From the NCBI GenBank assembly GCA_016217545.1, contig JACRHT010000017.1, positions 930,001-994,000 of the forward strand: a stretch of 64,000 nucleotides of DNA, in the 5' to 3' direction. Below the pieces are notes generated by a model. That model was not told where the DNA came from. It made no database searches and saw only the letters and a list, made by a program, of their open reading frames with translations. The stretch comes from Opitutia bacterium (lineage in GTDB: Bacteria; Verrucomicrobiota; Verrucomicrobiia; Opitutales; Opitutaceae). Both the position numbers and the translations under genes were made by a program. Below, piece by piece: positions 44,301 to 51,575 of this stretch (positions are counted from its first letter, which is position 1; each line of letters opens with the position of its first letter).

Positions 44301-45017
44301 GATCTGACCGCGCTCTACAACCGCCCCAATCAATTCGCGCCGGCCGACGCGCTTCTCGACATCTCGCACGCCAGCCGCTCACTCCTCTGGCTCCAGCCCG
44401 ACGTCGTGGTCGTCTACGACCGCGCCTCGTCGGTCCACAACGGCTTCAAGCGCTTCAACCTCACGCTCACCGCCACGCCGACGCTCGACGCCGCGAATCG
44501 CCGCGCCACCGTCGTCACGCCGCGCGGCCAGTATCTCTTCGTGCACTCGCTCCTCCCGGCGAACGGCACGATGACCTACATCGCCGAGGACGGCACGCTC
44601 ACCAACGTCGCGCAACTCGAGCCGTCGAAGGGCCGCCTCGTCGTCGAGGACACCACGAACCCGACGAGCACGCGCTTCCTCCACGTCCTCCAAGGCGCCG
44701 ACGCCGCCTCCGCGCAACTCACGCCCACGCTGCTCGCCAGCACCGCAGGCGACCCCTTCGCCGGCGCGATCGTCGGCAACCAAGTCGCGCTCTTCGCCGT
44801 AAACTACGGCGCCACGACCAACGGCACCGCCTACAGCGCGCCGCTCACCACGACGAAGCATCACCTCAGCGGCTTCGCCCCCGGTGCGCGCTACAGCGTC
44901 ATCGCCGTCCAAAACGGCGCCAACGCCAACATCGTCGTCCAGCCCAGCGCCACCGGCGCCTTCACCGCCGACGCCTCCGGCCTGCTCGTCTTCGACCTCA
45001 GCGCCGCGCTGCAGTGA
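41307..45017 (+). CDS. Secreted multidomain heparinase II/III-like polysaccharide lyase candidate
   Basis: A 1236-residue exported protein. Order: signal peptide; Ig-like domain (about 40-125, ANKSTVATGTPVTISATVSG); InlB B-type repeat (about 140-205, LTVVNGTVNGAAAT); putative Ig/cadherin-like domain (about 215-305, LTISSAATLPNATGGTTYSH); second InlB-type repeat (about 330-400); then an alpha/alpha-toroid catalytic-type region from about 412 (GHPRLWLNTSDLPRLRSWA) and a beta-sandwich C-terminus (FLDFRSGWLSINHQNCDGGQ, FSNYDNYGVGQSTIWHNTLS). The latter half resembles heparinase II/III and alginate-lyase-like enzymes, with His/Tyr/Asn residues available for catalysis. The polysaccharide substrate is unknown. 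No PEP-CTERM tail. Confidence 0.8.
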   Translation: MKHTDTAPRITVWLALLATCTVFLAFARPLLAATQPFQPSITAPANKSTVATGTPVTISATVSGNANPIAKVEFFNLQLGQLIGTATAAPFSVSWTPTATGNVFLRVTAYDTAGQKANSAITTVTVVAGTATPPPAASYTLTVVNGTVNGAAATSLTAGSTATVVAAAAPAGQSFKNWSGNVAFANASAATTTFPMPATATTVTANYQAATTPPPPAAAPLTISSAATLPNATGGTTYSHQLSATGGTAPYSWKILGGSLESGLSLSTSGLISGTVGTSPWIYSYPFSAYVSVTDSVGASATGTIKLTIDAPAGYTPPTTQPPGGGTPQQSVYTVTVTNGTANGAATITAAPYTTVTLAAGTPPAGQAFKQWSGSVAFADALASTTTFQMPNSNVAITATFHTPKPIPATVAGHPRLWLNTSDLPRLRSWAHAGNPIWQQALRTNLQLALHVHTLCFPNGQPANPYPDSGNIDGYAGPNVTSDMVSEQHALVLAFHALVDPDANARLLYAQKARDLFMYIMNEAAKPHLKGAPFRDPIFSIFNRSNSAGETWPLLADWLQGVTDAAGSPVTILTASDKAVIRQVFMTWAEDCITAYTTGGDSPKPNRVTNSLQLLPGGHAYRMTANNYYLNHARLITMMPLAFDPVDDPALDASLPDAALGNTLRSYLSNATGAWLYQQFAMFGDPAEVRAALNLPATAKVGLASGGNAPEGGLYGHSIAYIQGQLLAMQTAGFTDPAFCGPQVSLVGSPHWDRYVHGFLSMMVPKQQIDPAQSYLGPVYSFANFGDLLRLWITPDNMTQFALLALVELKQGRSDHLNAARWIALNAVEGGASGFIERLKRPYSTHEPILAFMLFDPTDPTAMNPADPRPGYATTHWDPGLGRILARTDWSPNATFLDFRSGWLSINHQNCDGGQFQFYRKGEWLTKEFSNYDNYGVGQSTIWHNTLSLQNWCASGDPFIQWYERPYLKYGSQWNMHQSSGDPITTASSGPGYTHAQTDLTALYNRPNQFAPADALLDISHASRSLLWLQPDVVVVYDRASSVHNGFKRFNLTLTATPTLDAANRRATVVTPRGQYLFVHSLLPANGTMTYIAEDGTLTNVAQLEPSKGRLVVEDTTNPTSTRFLHVLQGADAASAQLTPTLLASTAGDPFAGAIVGNQVALFAVNYGATTNGTAYSAPLTTTKHHLSGFAPGARYSVIAVQNGANANIVVQPSATGAFTADASGLLVFDLSAALQ

Positions 45018-45023
45018 TCCCGC

Positions 45024-45048
45024 ACGAGTAACCTAATAGGTTACTCGT
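45024..45048. promoter_or_regulatory. Operator-like palindrome, site 1
   Basis: A perfect 12-1-12 palindrome: arms ACGAGTAACCTA and TAGGTTACTCGT around one A, 6 bases after the heparinase-like stop. A one-base centre argues for a protein-binding site rather than an RNA hairpin. Core GTAACCTAATAGGTTAC. Confidence 0.75.
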
Positions 45049-45067
45049 CCCTCACAGCCCTCATTGG

Positions 45068-45090
45068 ATGATCACCTAACAAGTGACCAT
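45068..45090. promoter_or_regulatory. Operator-like palindrome, site 2 (degenerate)
   Basis: ATGATCACCTA A CAAGTGACCAT: 8 of 11 arm positions are complementary. It keeps the TCACCTA half of site 4 and lies 43 bases (centre to centre) from site 1. Confidence 0.55.
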
Positions 45091-45099
45091 CGCTCACCA

Positions 45100-45133
45100 C
45101 CGCCGGCACCGAAAAGTGCCGGCGGTTTTTTTT
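45100..45133 (+). terminator. Strong intrinsic terminator after the heparinase-like gene
   Basis: Stem CCGCCGGCAC (45100-45109) / GTGCCGGCGG (45116-45125), loop CGAAAA, then eight T. Confidence 0.93.
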
Positions 45134-45195
45134 CGGAGTATTTCCGTCGTCACCGCCCACGGAGCCCGCCGCGCGGCTCAGCGCCGCTTCCCGGA

Positions 45196-45220
45196 AAGTG
45201 TAACCTAATAGGTTACACTT
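45196..45220. promoter_or_regulatory. Operator-like palindrome, site 3
   Basis: A perfect 12-1-12 palindrome: arms AAGTGTAACCTA and TAGGTTACACTT around one A. It has the same 17-base core GTAACCTAATAGGTTAC as site 1 but different flanks, so the core is what is conserved. Confidence 0.75.
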
Positions 45221-45266
45221 CTCCGGCGCCGCGCACTCGCACATCACGGTCCGCCCCTGCGCACGT

Positions 45267-45285
45267 TGTCACCTACTAGGTGACA
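45267..45285. promoter_or_regulatory. Operator-like palindrome, site 4
   Basis: A perfect 9-1-9 palindrome TGTCACCTA C TAGGTGACA. Relative to sites 1 and 3 the fourth arm base changes symmetrically (GTCACCTA against GTAACCTA), keeping dyad symmetry, as expected for a dimer-binding site. Confidence 0.72.
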
Positions 45286-45331
45286 GTCCCACCACCACTC
45301 AGTCGCATCACTTACTCCGCCCGACCCGCTT

Positions 45332-45376
45332 CGCCGCCGACGCCTCTCCCGCGTCGGCGGCGATTTTTCTGTTTTT
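45332..45376 (+). terminator. Strong intrinsic terminator upstream of the PEP-CTERM gene
   Basis: A perfect 12-bp stem CGCCGCCGACGC (45332-45343) / GCGTCGGCGGCG (45351-45362), then ATTTTTCTGTTTTTC. It lies between operator site 4 and the ATG at 45420, so transcription started at sites 3-4 would end here unless antiterminated. Confidence 0.85.
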
Positions 45377-45419
45377 CTGCAATCGCCCGCCCGCGTTTCC
45401 CCAATCCTCCCGATTCTTC

Positions 45420-46202
45420 ATGCGCACTCTTCTCCACGCCCGCGCGACGCACTCGCGGATCGCGCCCACTCGCTCTTCCTTTCTCGCCGTCGTCGCATTC
45501 GGCGTGTCGCTCGTCTGCGCCTCGTCAGTCTCGGCACAGACCATTCTCACCGGCGAACTGCTCACCAATCCCGGCGCCGAGTCCAACCTCACTGGATGGA
45601 CGATCACCAGCGGCGTCGGCTACCTGGCCGACGCCGGCACCTATGATCCCGGCTACAACCCGCACAGCGGAACGCGCCAATTCGTCGCCGGTGCCGCACC
45701 CGGCGCTTCCGGCACGCTCGGCCAACTCGTGAATCTCACGTCCCTCTCCTCCGTCATCCTAGACCGCATCGACGCCGGACTGGTCTCAGCCGACGTCTCG
45801 CTTTGGTATAACATCTACTATCAAGGCGGCCTGCCCGACTACCTCCACGTCACGCTTACCTTTCAGGACGCCTCCTCCAACTCGCTCGGCACCGCCACCA
45901 CGGCCGATCTGAATTCCAGTTACTCCGGCGGCTCGCTCTGGAACTACTACTCCGACTCTTTCGCCGTGCCGGTCGGCACGCGCGCCATCACCTACACGAT
46001 CGTCTCCCAGCGCGGCGCCAACGGCGGCTCCTACATCGACGCGTTCTCCGACGATCACAGCCTCGTCCTCTCCACCGTGCCCGAACCCGCATCATCCGCC
46101 CTCGTTGGCGGGCTGCTGGTCTGCATCGCGGCGCTAATTGTCCTCCGCCGTCGCACCGCCGGCCAGCCCCATGGCCCTCCTCCGCGCCCGGTTATCCCTT
46201 GA
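45420..46202 (+). CDS. PEP-CTERM surface protein, jelly-roll type
   Basis: A 260-residue exported protein. The leader (SFLAVVAFGVSLVCASSVSAQ after a long basic start) is followed by a carbohydrate-binding-module-like beta sandwich: LLTNPGAESNLTGWTITSG, YNPHSGTRQFVAG, VSLWYNIYYQGGLPDYLHVT and DAFSDDHSLVL. The tail STVPEPASSALVGGLLVCIA ... VLRRR is a PEP-CTERM signal, with 16 extra residues after the Arg cluster. A terminator 47 bases upstream and the palindrome array suggest regulated expression. Confidence 0.82.
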   Translation: MRTLLHARATHSRIAPTRSSFLAVVAFGVSLVCASSVSAQTILTGELLTNPGAESNLTGWTITSGVGYLADAGTYDPGYNPHSGTRQFVAGAAPGASGTLGQLVNLTSLSSVILDRIDAGLVSADVSLWYNIYYQGGLPDYLHVTLTFQDASSNSLGTATTADLNSSYSGGSLWNYYSDSFAVPVGTRAITYTIVSQRGANGGSYIDAFSDDHSLVLSTVPEPASSALVGGLLVCIAALIVLRRRTAGQPHGPPPRPVIP

Positions 46203-46260
46203 CGGTCCCGCTCCGGCGTCAAAACAGTCACGCACTCCCGATCGCGACCGATTGGTAGTC

Positions 46261-47016
46261 ATGACTGATAACGCGCCCCGCCCCACGCCGCCGCCCGACA
46301 CCGAGGCCGGCGCCCCGTTCGCGCCCACACAGTGGAGCGTGATCCTGCAGGCGCGTCGCGACTCCACCAATCGCCGCTCCGCGCTCGAGCAACTCTGCGC
46401 CAGTTACTGGCTGCCGATCTACGGTTACCTCCGCCGCCGCGGCCACTCGCCCGCCGACGCCGAGGATCTCACGCAGAACTTCTTCGTCTACCTCCTCGAC
46501 GGCGATTTTCTCGACCGCCCCGATCCGGCCAAAGGTCGCTTCCGCGGCTACCTCGTCGGCGCGCTGCGGCATTTCCTCAGCGAACACTTCGAGCGCGCCT
46601 CGGCGCAAAAACGCGGCGGCCGCGCGCAATTCATCGACTGGGCCTCCGTCGACGCCGAACGCGAACTCGCCACCGTCGACCAGCCCGCCGCCGACCCGAG
46701 CAGCGTGTTCGAACGCAGCTGGGCGCTCACCCTGCTCGCCCGCGCCCTGCGCAAACTCGAGGACGAGCAATCCACGCCCGCGCGCCGCGAGCAGTTCGCC
46801 GTGCTCAAAGCCTTCCTCAGCGCCGCGCCCAGCCCCGGCGACTACGACCGCGCCGCCGCCGCACTCGGCACCACGCGCACCAACGTCGCCGTGTGGGTCC
46901 ACCGCCTCAATCAACGCTACGCCGAACTCGTGAAACTCGAGGTCGCCGCCACCGTCAGCGACCCGACCGAAGTGCGCGCCGAAATGCAGCACCTCCTCCA
47001 AGCCCTCCGCGCCTGA
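46261..47016 (+). CDS. ECF-type RNA polymerase sigma factor
   Basis: A 251-residue sigma factor. Region 2: ALEQLCASYWLPIYGYLRRR and DAEDLTQNFFVYLLDGDFL (about residues 42-85), then GRFRGYLVGALRHFLSEHFE (region 2.4-like). Region 4 is near 180-230 with ATTRTNVAVWVHRLNQRY-type recognition (DRAAAALGTTRTNVAVWVHR). Longer than classic ECFs because of a linker of about 50 residues, as in the large Planctomycetes/Verrucomicrobia group linked to Ser/Thr kinases. The kinase gene follows after 57 bases, so kinase-controlled sigma activity is likely. The ATG at 46261 follows the family N-terminus FAPTQWSVIL closely. Confidence 0.87.
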   Translation: MTDNAPRPTPPPDTEAGAPFAPTQWSVILQARRDSTNRRSALEQLCASYWLPIYGYLRRRGHSPADAEDLTQNFFVYLLDGDFLDRPDPAKGRFRGYLVGALRHFLSEHFERASAQKRGGRAQFIDWASVDAERELATVDQPAADPSSVFERSWALTLLARALRKLEDEQSTPARREQFAVLKAFLSAAPSPGDYDRAAAALGTTRTNVAVWVHRLNQRYAELVKLEVAATVSDPTEVRAEMQHLLQALRA

Positions 47017-47073
47017 TCAATCGTTCCTCTTTCTCGCAATCGTTCTCGTTCTCCCGCTCGCGCCGCACCGGCC

Positions 47074-49614
47074 ATGCCCAGCGTTTCCGCCCAACCGTTC
47101 TTCAACATCTGCCCGTCCTGCGGCGGCTCCACCGCGCACCCGTTCGCCGTCGGCGGCGTGTGCCTGCGCTGCGCAGGCTTGCGCGCGCTCGCTGGCGAGG
47201 ATTTCGCGCTCACCCCGCCACTCGAAGAACCCGCGGACAACCGCCCCGGCGGACTCCGCCGCATCGGCGCCTACGAGATCATCGACGACATCGGCCGCGG
47301 CGGCATGGGCCGCGTCTACGCCGCGCGCCAGAGCGCCCTCGGCCGTATCGTCGCGCTGAAAGCCCTGCCCGACACCGGCAGCGCCGCCGGCCCCGAACTC
47401 CGTTTCCTCCGCGAAGCCCAAACCGCCGCGCGCCTCCGCCATCCGCACATCGTCGCGGTGCACGACTCCGGCCGCGCCGACGGCCACGTGTTCTTCACGA
47501 TGGACTACGTCGAAGGCGGCGATCTCGCGCAACGCCTCCGCCGCGGTCCGCTCGCGCCGCGCGACGCCGCCAGCCTGCTCCATAAAATTTCCGGCGCGCT
47601 CGCCTACACGCACGGCGAAGGCGTCCTCCACCGCGACCTCAAGCCCTCCAACATCCTCCTCGACGGCGACGAGCCGCGCCTCGCCGACTTCGGCCTCGCC
47701 GCCGAACTCGAGCCGGGCGGCGACCTCACCGCCGTCACGGGCGTCCTCGGCACCCCGCACTACCTCGCCCCCGAAGCCATCCGCGGCGGCAGCGGCGCCG
47801 TCACCGCCGCGAGCGATCTCTACGCCCTCGGCGTCATCGCCTACGAAATGCTCGCCGGCCGCACGCCGTTCGCGGGCGCGAGCGCGGCCACGCTCCCGCA
47901 GCTCGTCGAGCAACGTCCCCCGCCTTCGCTCCGCTACCTCGCGCCCGCGACGCCACCCGAGCTCGAGACCATCACGCTCAAACTCCTCGAACGCGAACCC
48001 GAGCGCCGCTACGCCAGCGCCGCCGCGCTCGCGGAGGACTTGCGCCGCTTCTTGGCCGGCGAGCCGATCCTCGCCCAACCGCCCGGCGCATGGACGCGCT
48101 TCGCCCGCTACGCCCGCCGCCACCGCGTCGCCTTCGGCATCGGCGCCGCGTTCGTCACCGTGCTGCTCGCCGCCACGATCATCAGCTCGTCGCTCGCTGT
48201 CCGCGCGCGCCACGCCGAACGCGCCGCCCGCACCGAAGCGCAGACCAGTCGCGCCCTCGCCGACTTTCTCCAGAACGATCTCCTCGCCCAGGCCGCGCCC
48301 ACTGAGCAACCCGACCGCGATCTCAAACTCCGCACGGTCCTCGACCGCGCCGCCGCCCGCCTCGAATCCCGCTTTGCCGATCAGCCACTCGTGAAGGCCG
48401 ACGTGCACAACATGATCGGACACGTTTACGACTCGCTCGGCGAGTATCCGCAAGCGCTCCCGCACATCGAACAGGCCTGGAAAATCCGCGTCGCGCAACT
48501 CGGCTCCGACGCCCCGCTCACGCTCATCTCCGCCCGCCAAGTCGCCGGCGAACTCACCAACCTCGGCCGCTCCGCCGACGCCGAACGCCTCCACCGCGCC
48601 ACCTTCGAACGCACCCGCAAGCTCCTCGGTCGCGAGCATCCCGACACGCTCGCCGCCGCCGACGGCCTCGCCGCAAACCTCCGCGACCTCGGCCGCCTCG
48701 CCGAGGCAGAGACGCTCATCGTCGAAAACGTTGCACTCTCGCGCCAAGTCTTCGGCGCCCAAAGCCCCGACCGTTTCTTCGGCCTCAGTATCCTCGGCAG
48801 CCTGCGCAACCAACAGTCACGTTTCGCCGAAGCCGAGGCGACCTTCCGCGAAGCCGCCGAAATCGAAACCGCCGCCCACGGCCCCGATCACCCCGACACG
48901 ATCACCGCCTGGAACAACGTCGCCCTCGCGTGCCGCGATCAGGGCAAATTCGCGGAGGCCGCCGAGATCAACGAGCGCATCCTCGCCTTCCGCCGCCGCG
49001 TCCTCGGCCCCGATCACCACGACACCCTCGTCACGACCAACAACCTCAGCGGCGTCTATAAAGCGCTCGGCCGTCTCGCCGACGCCGAGCGTCTCCAGCT
49101 CACCGCCGTCGAGATCGCCCGCCGCACGCTCGGGGACCGCCACATGGAAACGCTCGTCTTCATGGGCAATCTCGCCGACACCTACCGCCGCGAAAACAAA
49201 CTCGCCGAAGCGAGCGCCCTCACCCGCGAAACGCTCGAACTCCGCCGCACCGCGCTCGGCTCCACCCATCCGCACACCCTCGCCGCTCTGTTTCAACTCG
49301 GCGACCTGCTCCTCCGGCAAAATCAACCCGCCGCCGCCGAGCCCGTCCTCCGCGAATCGCTCGACGCTCAACTCCGCGCCGACTCCTCCAGCTGGGTGAC
49401 CGCCGCCGCCCGCGCGCAACTCGGCACCGCGCTCGCGCGCCTCGGCCGTTTTACTGAAGCCGAGCCGTTGCTGCTCGAAGGCCACCGCGCCCTCGCCGCC
49501 AACCTCGAACGCATTCCCGCTCTCCGCCGCAGCATCGTCCAGGAAACGCGCGAGCACCTCGCGGAACTCTACACCGCGTGGGCCAAGCCCGACCGCGCCG
49601 CCGAGTTCAAGTAA
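47074..49614 (+). CDS. Ser/Thr protein kinase with TPR sensor region
   Basis: An 846-residue membrane kinase. N-terminal zinc-ribbon-like CPSCGGS ... CLRCAG (about residues 12-35). Pkn2-type kinase domain at about 65-325: GRGGMGRVYAAR (Gly loop), IVALKAL (Lys), HRDLKPSNILL (catalytic loop), DFGLA, GTPHYLAPEA. A transmembrane helix at about 352-375 (AFGIGAAFVTVLLAATIISSS). The outer part, to residue 846, holds about eight kinesin-light-chain-like TPRs (LGREHPDTLAAADGLA, LGPDHHDTLVTTNNLS, LGSTHPHTLAALFQLG). The pairing with an ECF sigma gene upstream is common in this phylum and suggests phosphorylation-controlled transcription. Confidence 0.94.
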   Translation: MPSVSAQPFFNICPSCGGSTAHPFAVGGVCLRCAGLRALAGEDFALTPPLEEPADNRPGGLRRIGAYEIIDDIGRGGMGRVYAARQSALGRIVALKALPDTGSAAGPELRFLREAQTAARLRHPHIVAVHDSGRADGHVFFTMDYVEGGDLAQRLRRGPLAPRDAASLLHKISGALAYTHGEGVLHRDLKPSNILLDGDEPRLADFGLAAELEPGGDLTAVTGVLGTPHYLAPEAIRGGSGAVTAASDLYALGVIAYEMLAGRTPFAGASAATLPQLVEQRPPPSLRYLAPATPPELETITLKLLEREPERRYASAAALAEDLRRFLAGEPILAQPPGAWTRFARYARRHRVAFGIGAAFVTVLLAATIISSSLAVRARHAERAARTEAQTSRALADFLQNDLLAQAAPTEQPDRDLKLRTVLDRAAARLESRFADQPLVKADVHNMIGHVYDSLGEYPQALPHIEQAWKIRVAQLGSDAPLTLISARQVAGELTNLGRSADAERLHRATFERTRKLLGREHPDTLAAADGLAANLRDLGRLAEAETLIVENVALSRQVFGAQSPDRFFGLSILGSLRNQQSRFAEAEATFREAAEIETAAHGPDHPDTITAWNNVALACRDQGKFAEAAEINERILAFRRRVLGPDHHDTLVTTNNLSGVYKALGRLADAERLQLTAVEIARRTLGDRHMETLVFMGNLADTYRRENKLAEASALTRETLELRRTALGSTHPHTLAALFQLGDLLLRQNQPAAAEPVLRESLDAQLRADSSSWVTAAARAQLGTALARLGRFTEAEPLLLEGHRALAANLERIPALRRSIVQETREHLAELYTAWAKPDRAAEFK

Positions 49615-49638
49615 CCGCGTCGCCCGTCGATTTGCCCT

Positions 49639-49728
49639 ATTGAGAATTTCCTGAAGAAGTGACGAAACGTGCGGTAGGGCGGGACCGCTGGGCCCGCCGA
49701 AACTCACTCGCGACGCGCCCAGCCCCGC
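49639..49728. repeat. Family C element, truncated copy
   Basis: Starts ATTGAGAATTTCCTGAAG and runs through GGTAGGGCGGGACCGCTGG and AAACTCACTCGCGACGCGC, matching 54768-54850 almost base for base, then diverges. It lacks the right terminal repeat. Confidence 0.8.
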
Positions 49729-49803
49729 CCGCGCCGACTTCGCCTCGAACGGTGCGTCAGCTCTTAGCCGGCAAGAAACATCGCAGCAGGCTGGAGGCCT
49801 ACG

Positions 49804-51459
49804 CTACTGGTTCAGCGGCACGAAGCTCCACTGCGCCGCGGAGAACAGGCCGCGATCGCTCAGCTTCAGATCCGGAATCACCAGCAGCGCCATGAACGAC
49901 AGCGTCATGAACGGCGCGTCGAGCTTCGACCCGAGCTTCTTCGCCGCGCGATCGAGCTCCGTGTAGCGCTTCGCCACCCAGCGCCCGTCGCGATCCGACA
50001 TCAGGCCCGCGATCGGCAACGGCAGCACGCGCCCGCGCCCCGCGCGGTCCACCACGCTCAAGCCGCCGCGATTCTTGATCACGAGATTCACCGCCCGCGC
50101 GAGCGCCGCGTCGTCCACGCCGACCGTCACGATATTGTGCGAATCGTGCGCGACCGACGACGCCAGCGCGCCGCCTTTCAATCCGAACCCGCGAATGAAT
50201 CCCACCGCGACCGGCGCGCGCGGCACGTAGCGGTTCACGACTGCGATCTTCAGCAAATCACGCTTCGGCTCGGCGACGAACACGCGCTCCCGCACCACCG
50301 GCTCCTCGCGCAGCTGGCGCGTGATGAGCTGGCCGTTGAGCGCCTCGATCACGTTCAGCTTCGCGCCGCCCGTCGGCCGCGCGACGAAATCCGCCGCGAC
50401 GCGCGGCTGGGCGCGGAACTGGTTCGGCGTCTTCGCCCGCAGCCGCTTCAACCGCGAACGCCCGTTCGCCGCGACGAGTTCGCCGTCGATGTAGGTGCGC
50501 TCCACGCGGAAATTCTTCCAGCCGTCGACGACGACGAAATCCGCCGGATCGCCCGCGCGCAGCAGCCCAACCTTCATGCGGTAATGCTCCACCGGATTCA
50601 GGCTCGCGGCGCGCAACACGTCGAACCGGTCCGCGCCGGTCGCGAGCGCGCGGCGCACGTGTGCGTCGAGGTGGTGCTGCACGAGCAGGTCCGGATGGAG
50701 ATCGTCACAACAAAGCATCGCGCGCTCCGGCGCGGATTTCAGCAGCGGAGCCAGCGCGGCGAAGTTCCGCGCGGCCGAGCCCTCGCGGATGAGGATCTTC
50801 ATTCCCGCCGCCAACTTGTCCTGCGCCTCCTCGAGCGTGAAACACTCGTGATCCGTCGACGGCCCCGCGGCCGCGTAGGCGCGCGCCTGCTCGCCGCGCA
50901 GGCCAGGCGCGTGGCCGTCGATGGGTTTGCCGAGTTTCTTCGCCGTGGCGATCATCGCCGCGAGCGCCGGATCGCCGCCCAGCACGCCGGGGAAATTCAT
51001 CACCTCGGCAAGGTAGTGCACATCGCGGCGCTTGAGCAGGCGCGCGACCGCCTTGGCATCGAGTGTGGCGCCCGCCGTCTCGAAGGTCGTCGCCGGCACG
51101 CACGACGGCGCGCCGAAATGGAACTTGAGAGGCGTGCGCACACCATCGCGGATCATGTAGTCCACGCCGCGCTCGCCAAGGACGTTGGCGATCTCGTGCG
51201 GATCGGAAATCGTCGCGACCGTGCCGTGCGCCACCGCGAGGCGCGCGAATTCCGACGGGGGCAGCAGCGAACTCTCGATGTGGATGTGCGCGTCGACGAA
51301 GCCCGGCATAATCAACCGCGTCTCCCGCACGCGCGCGTCCTCCCGCACGACGGTCACGCGGCCTTCACACCATTCGACGACGCCGGGGAAAACCCGGCGC
51401 GCGTGCAGGTCGACGATTTGCCCGGCGAGGCGCTGAGGACGCGGCTTCATGCGCGGCAT
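49804..51459 (-). CDS. ade: Adenine deaminase
   Basis: A 551-residue metal-dependent amidohydrolase converting adenine to hypoxanthine and ammonia. Metal site MPGFVDAHIHIESSLLPPSE (about residues 50-69), then the HGTVATISDPHEIANVLG segment, EVMNFPGVL, GHAPGLRG, the STDHECF motif and LCCDDLHPDLL with the catalytic Asp. The C-terminal half, with SSVAHDSHNIVTVGVDD and PFMTLSFMALLVIPDLKL, is diagnostic for this enzyme. Length is near the 550-600 family norm. The first ATG (51459) is used; an ATG three codons later is equally possible. It stands alone, in purine salvage. Confidence 0.96.
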   Translation of the reverse strand: MPRMKPRPQRLAGQIVDLHARRVFPGVVEWCEGRVTVVREDARVRETRLIMPGFVDAHIHIESSLLPPSEFARLAVAHGTVATISDPHEIANVLGERGVDYMIRDGVRTPLKFHFGAPSCVPATTFETAGATLDAKAVARLLKRRDVHYLAEVMNFPGVLGGDPALAAMIATAKKLGKPIDGHAPGLRGEQARAYAAAGPSTDHECFTLEEAQDKLAAGMKILIREGSAARNFAALAPLLKSAPERAMLCCDDLHPDLLVQHHLDAHVRRALATGADRFDVLRAASLNPVEHYRMKVGLLRAGDPADFVVVDGWKNFRVERTYIDGELVAANGRSRLKRLRAKTPNQFRAQPRVAADFVARPTGGAKLNVIEALNGQLITRQLREEPVVRERVFVAEPKRDLLKIAVVNRYVPRAPVAVGFIRGFGLKGGALASSVAHDSHNIVTVGVDDAALARAVNLVIKNRGGLSVVDRAGRGRVLPLPIAGLMSDRDGRWVAKRYTELDRAAKKLGSKLDAPFMTLSFMALLVIPDLKLSDRGLFSAAQWSFVPLNQ

Positions 51460-51575
51460 TCAGGCAACCGTCGCCCGGCAGCGCAATGCCGGCTTCCGTG
51501 CGCGATTTGCTGTAACCGTGGGCGGCGCGACGGGTTTTCCCTCACGGCACGGTCCTTCCCGCCGCGCTGCCCTCC

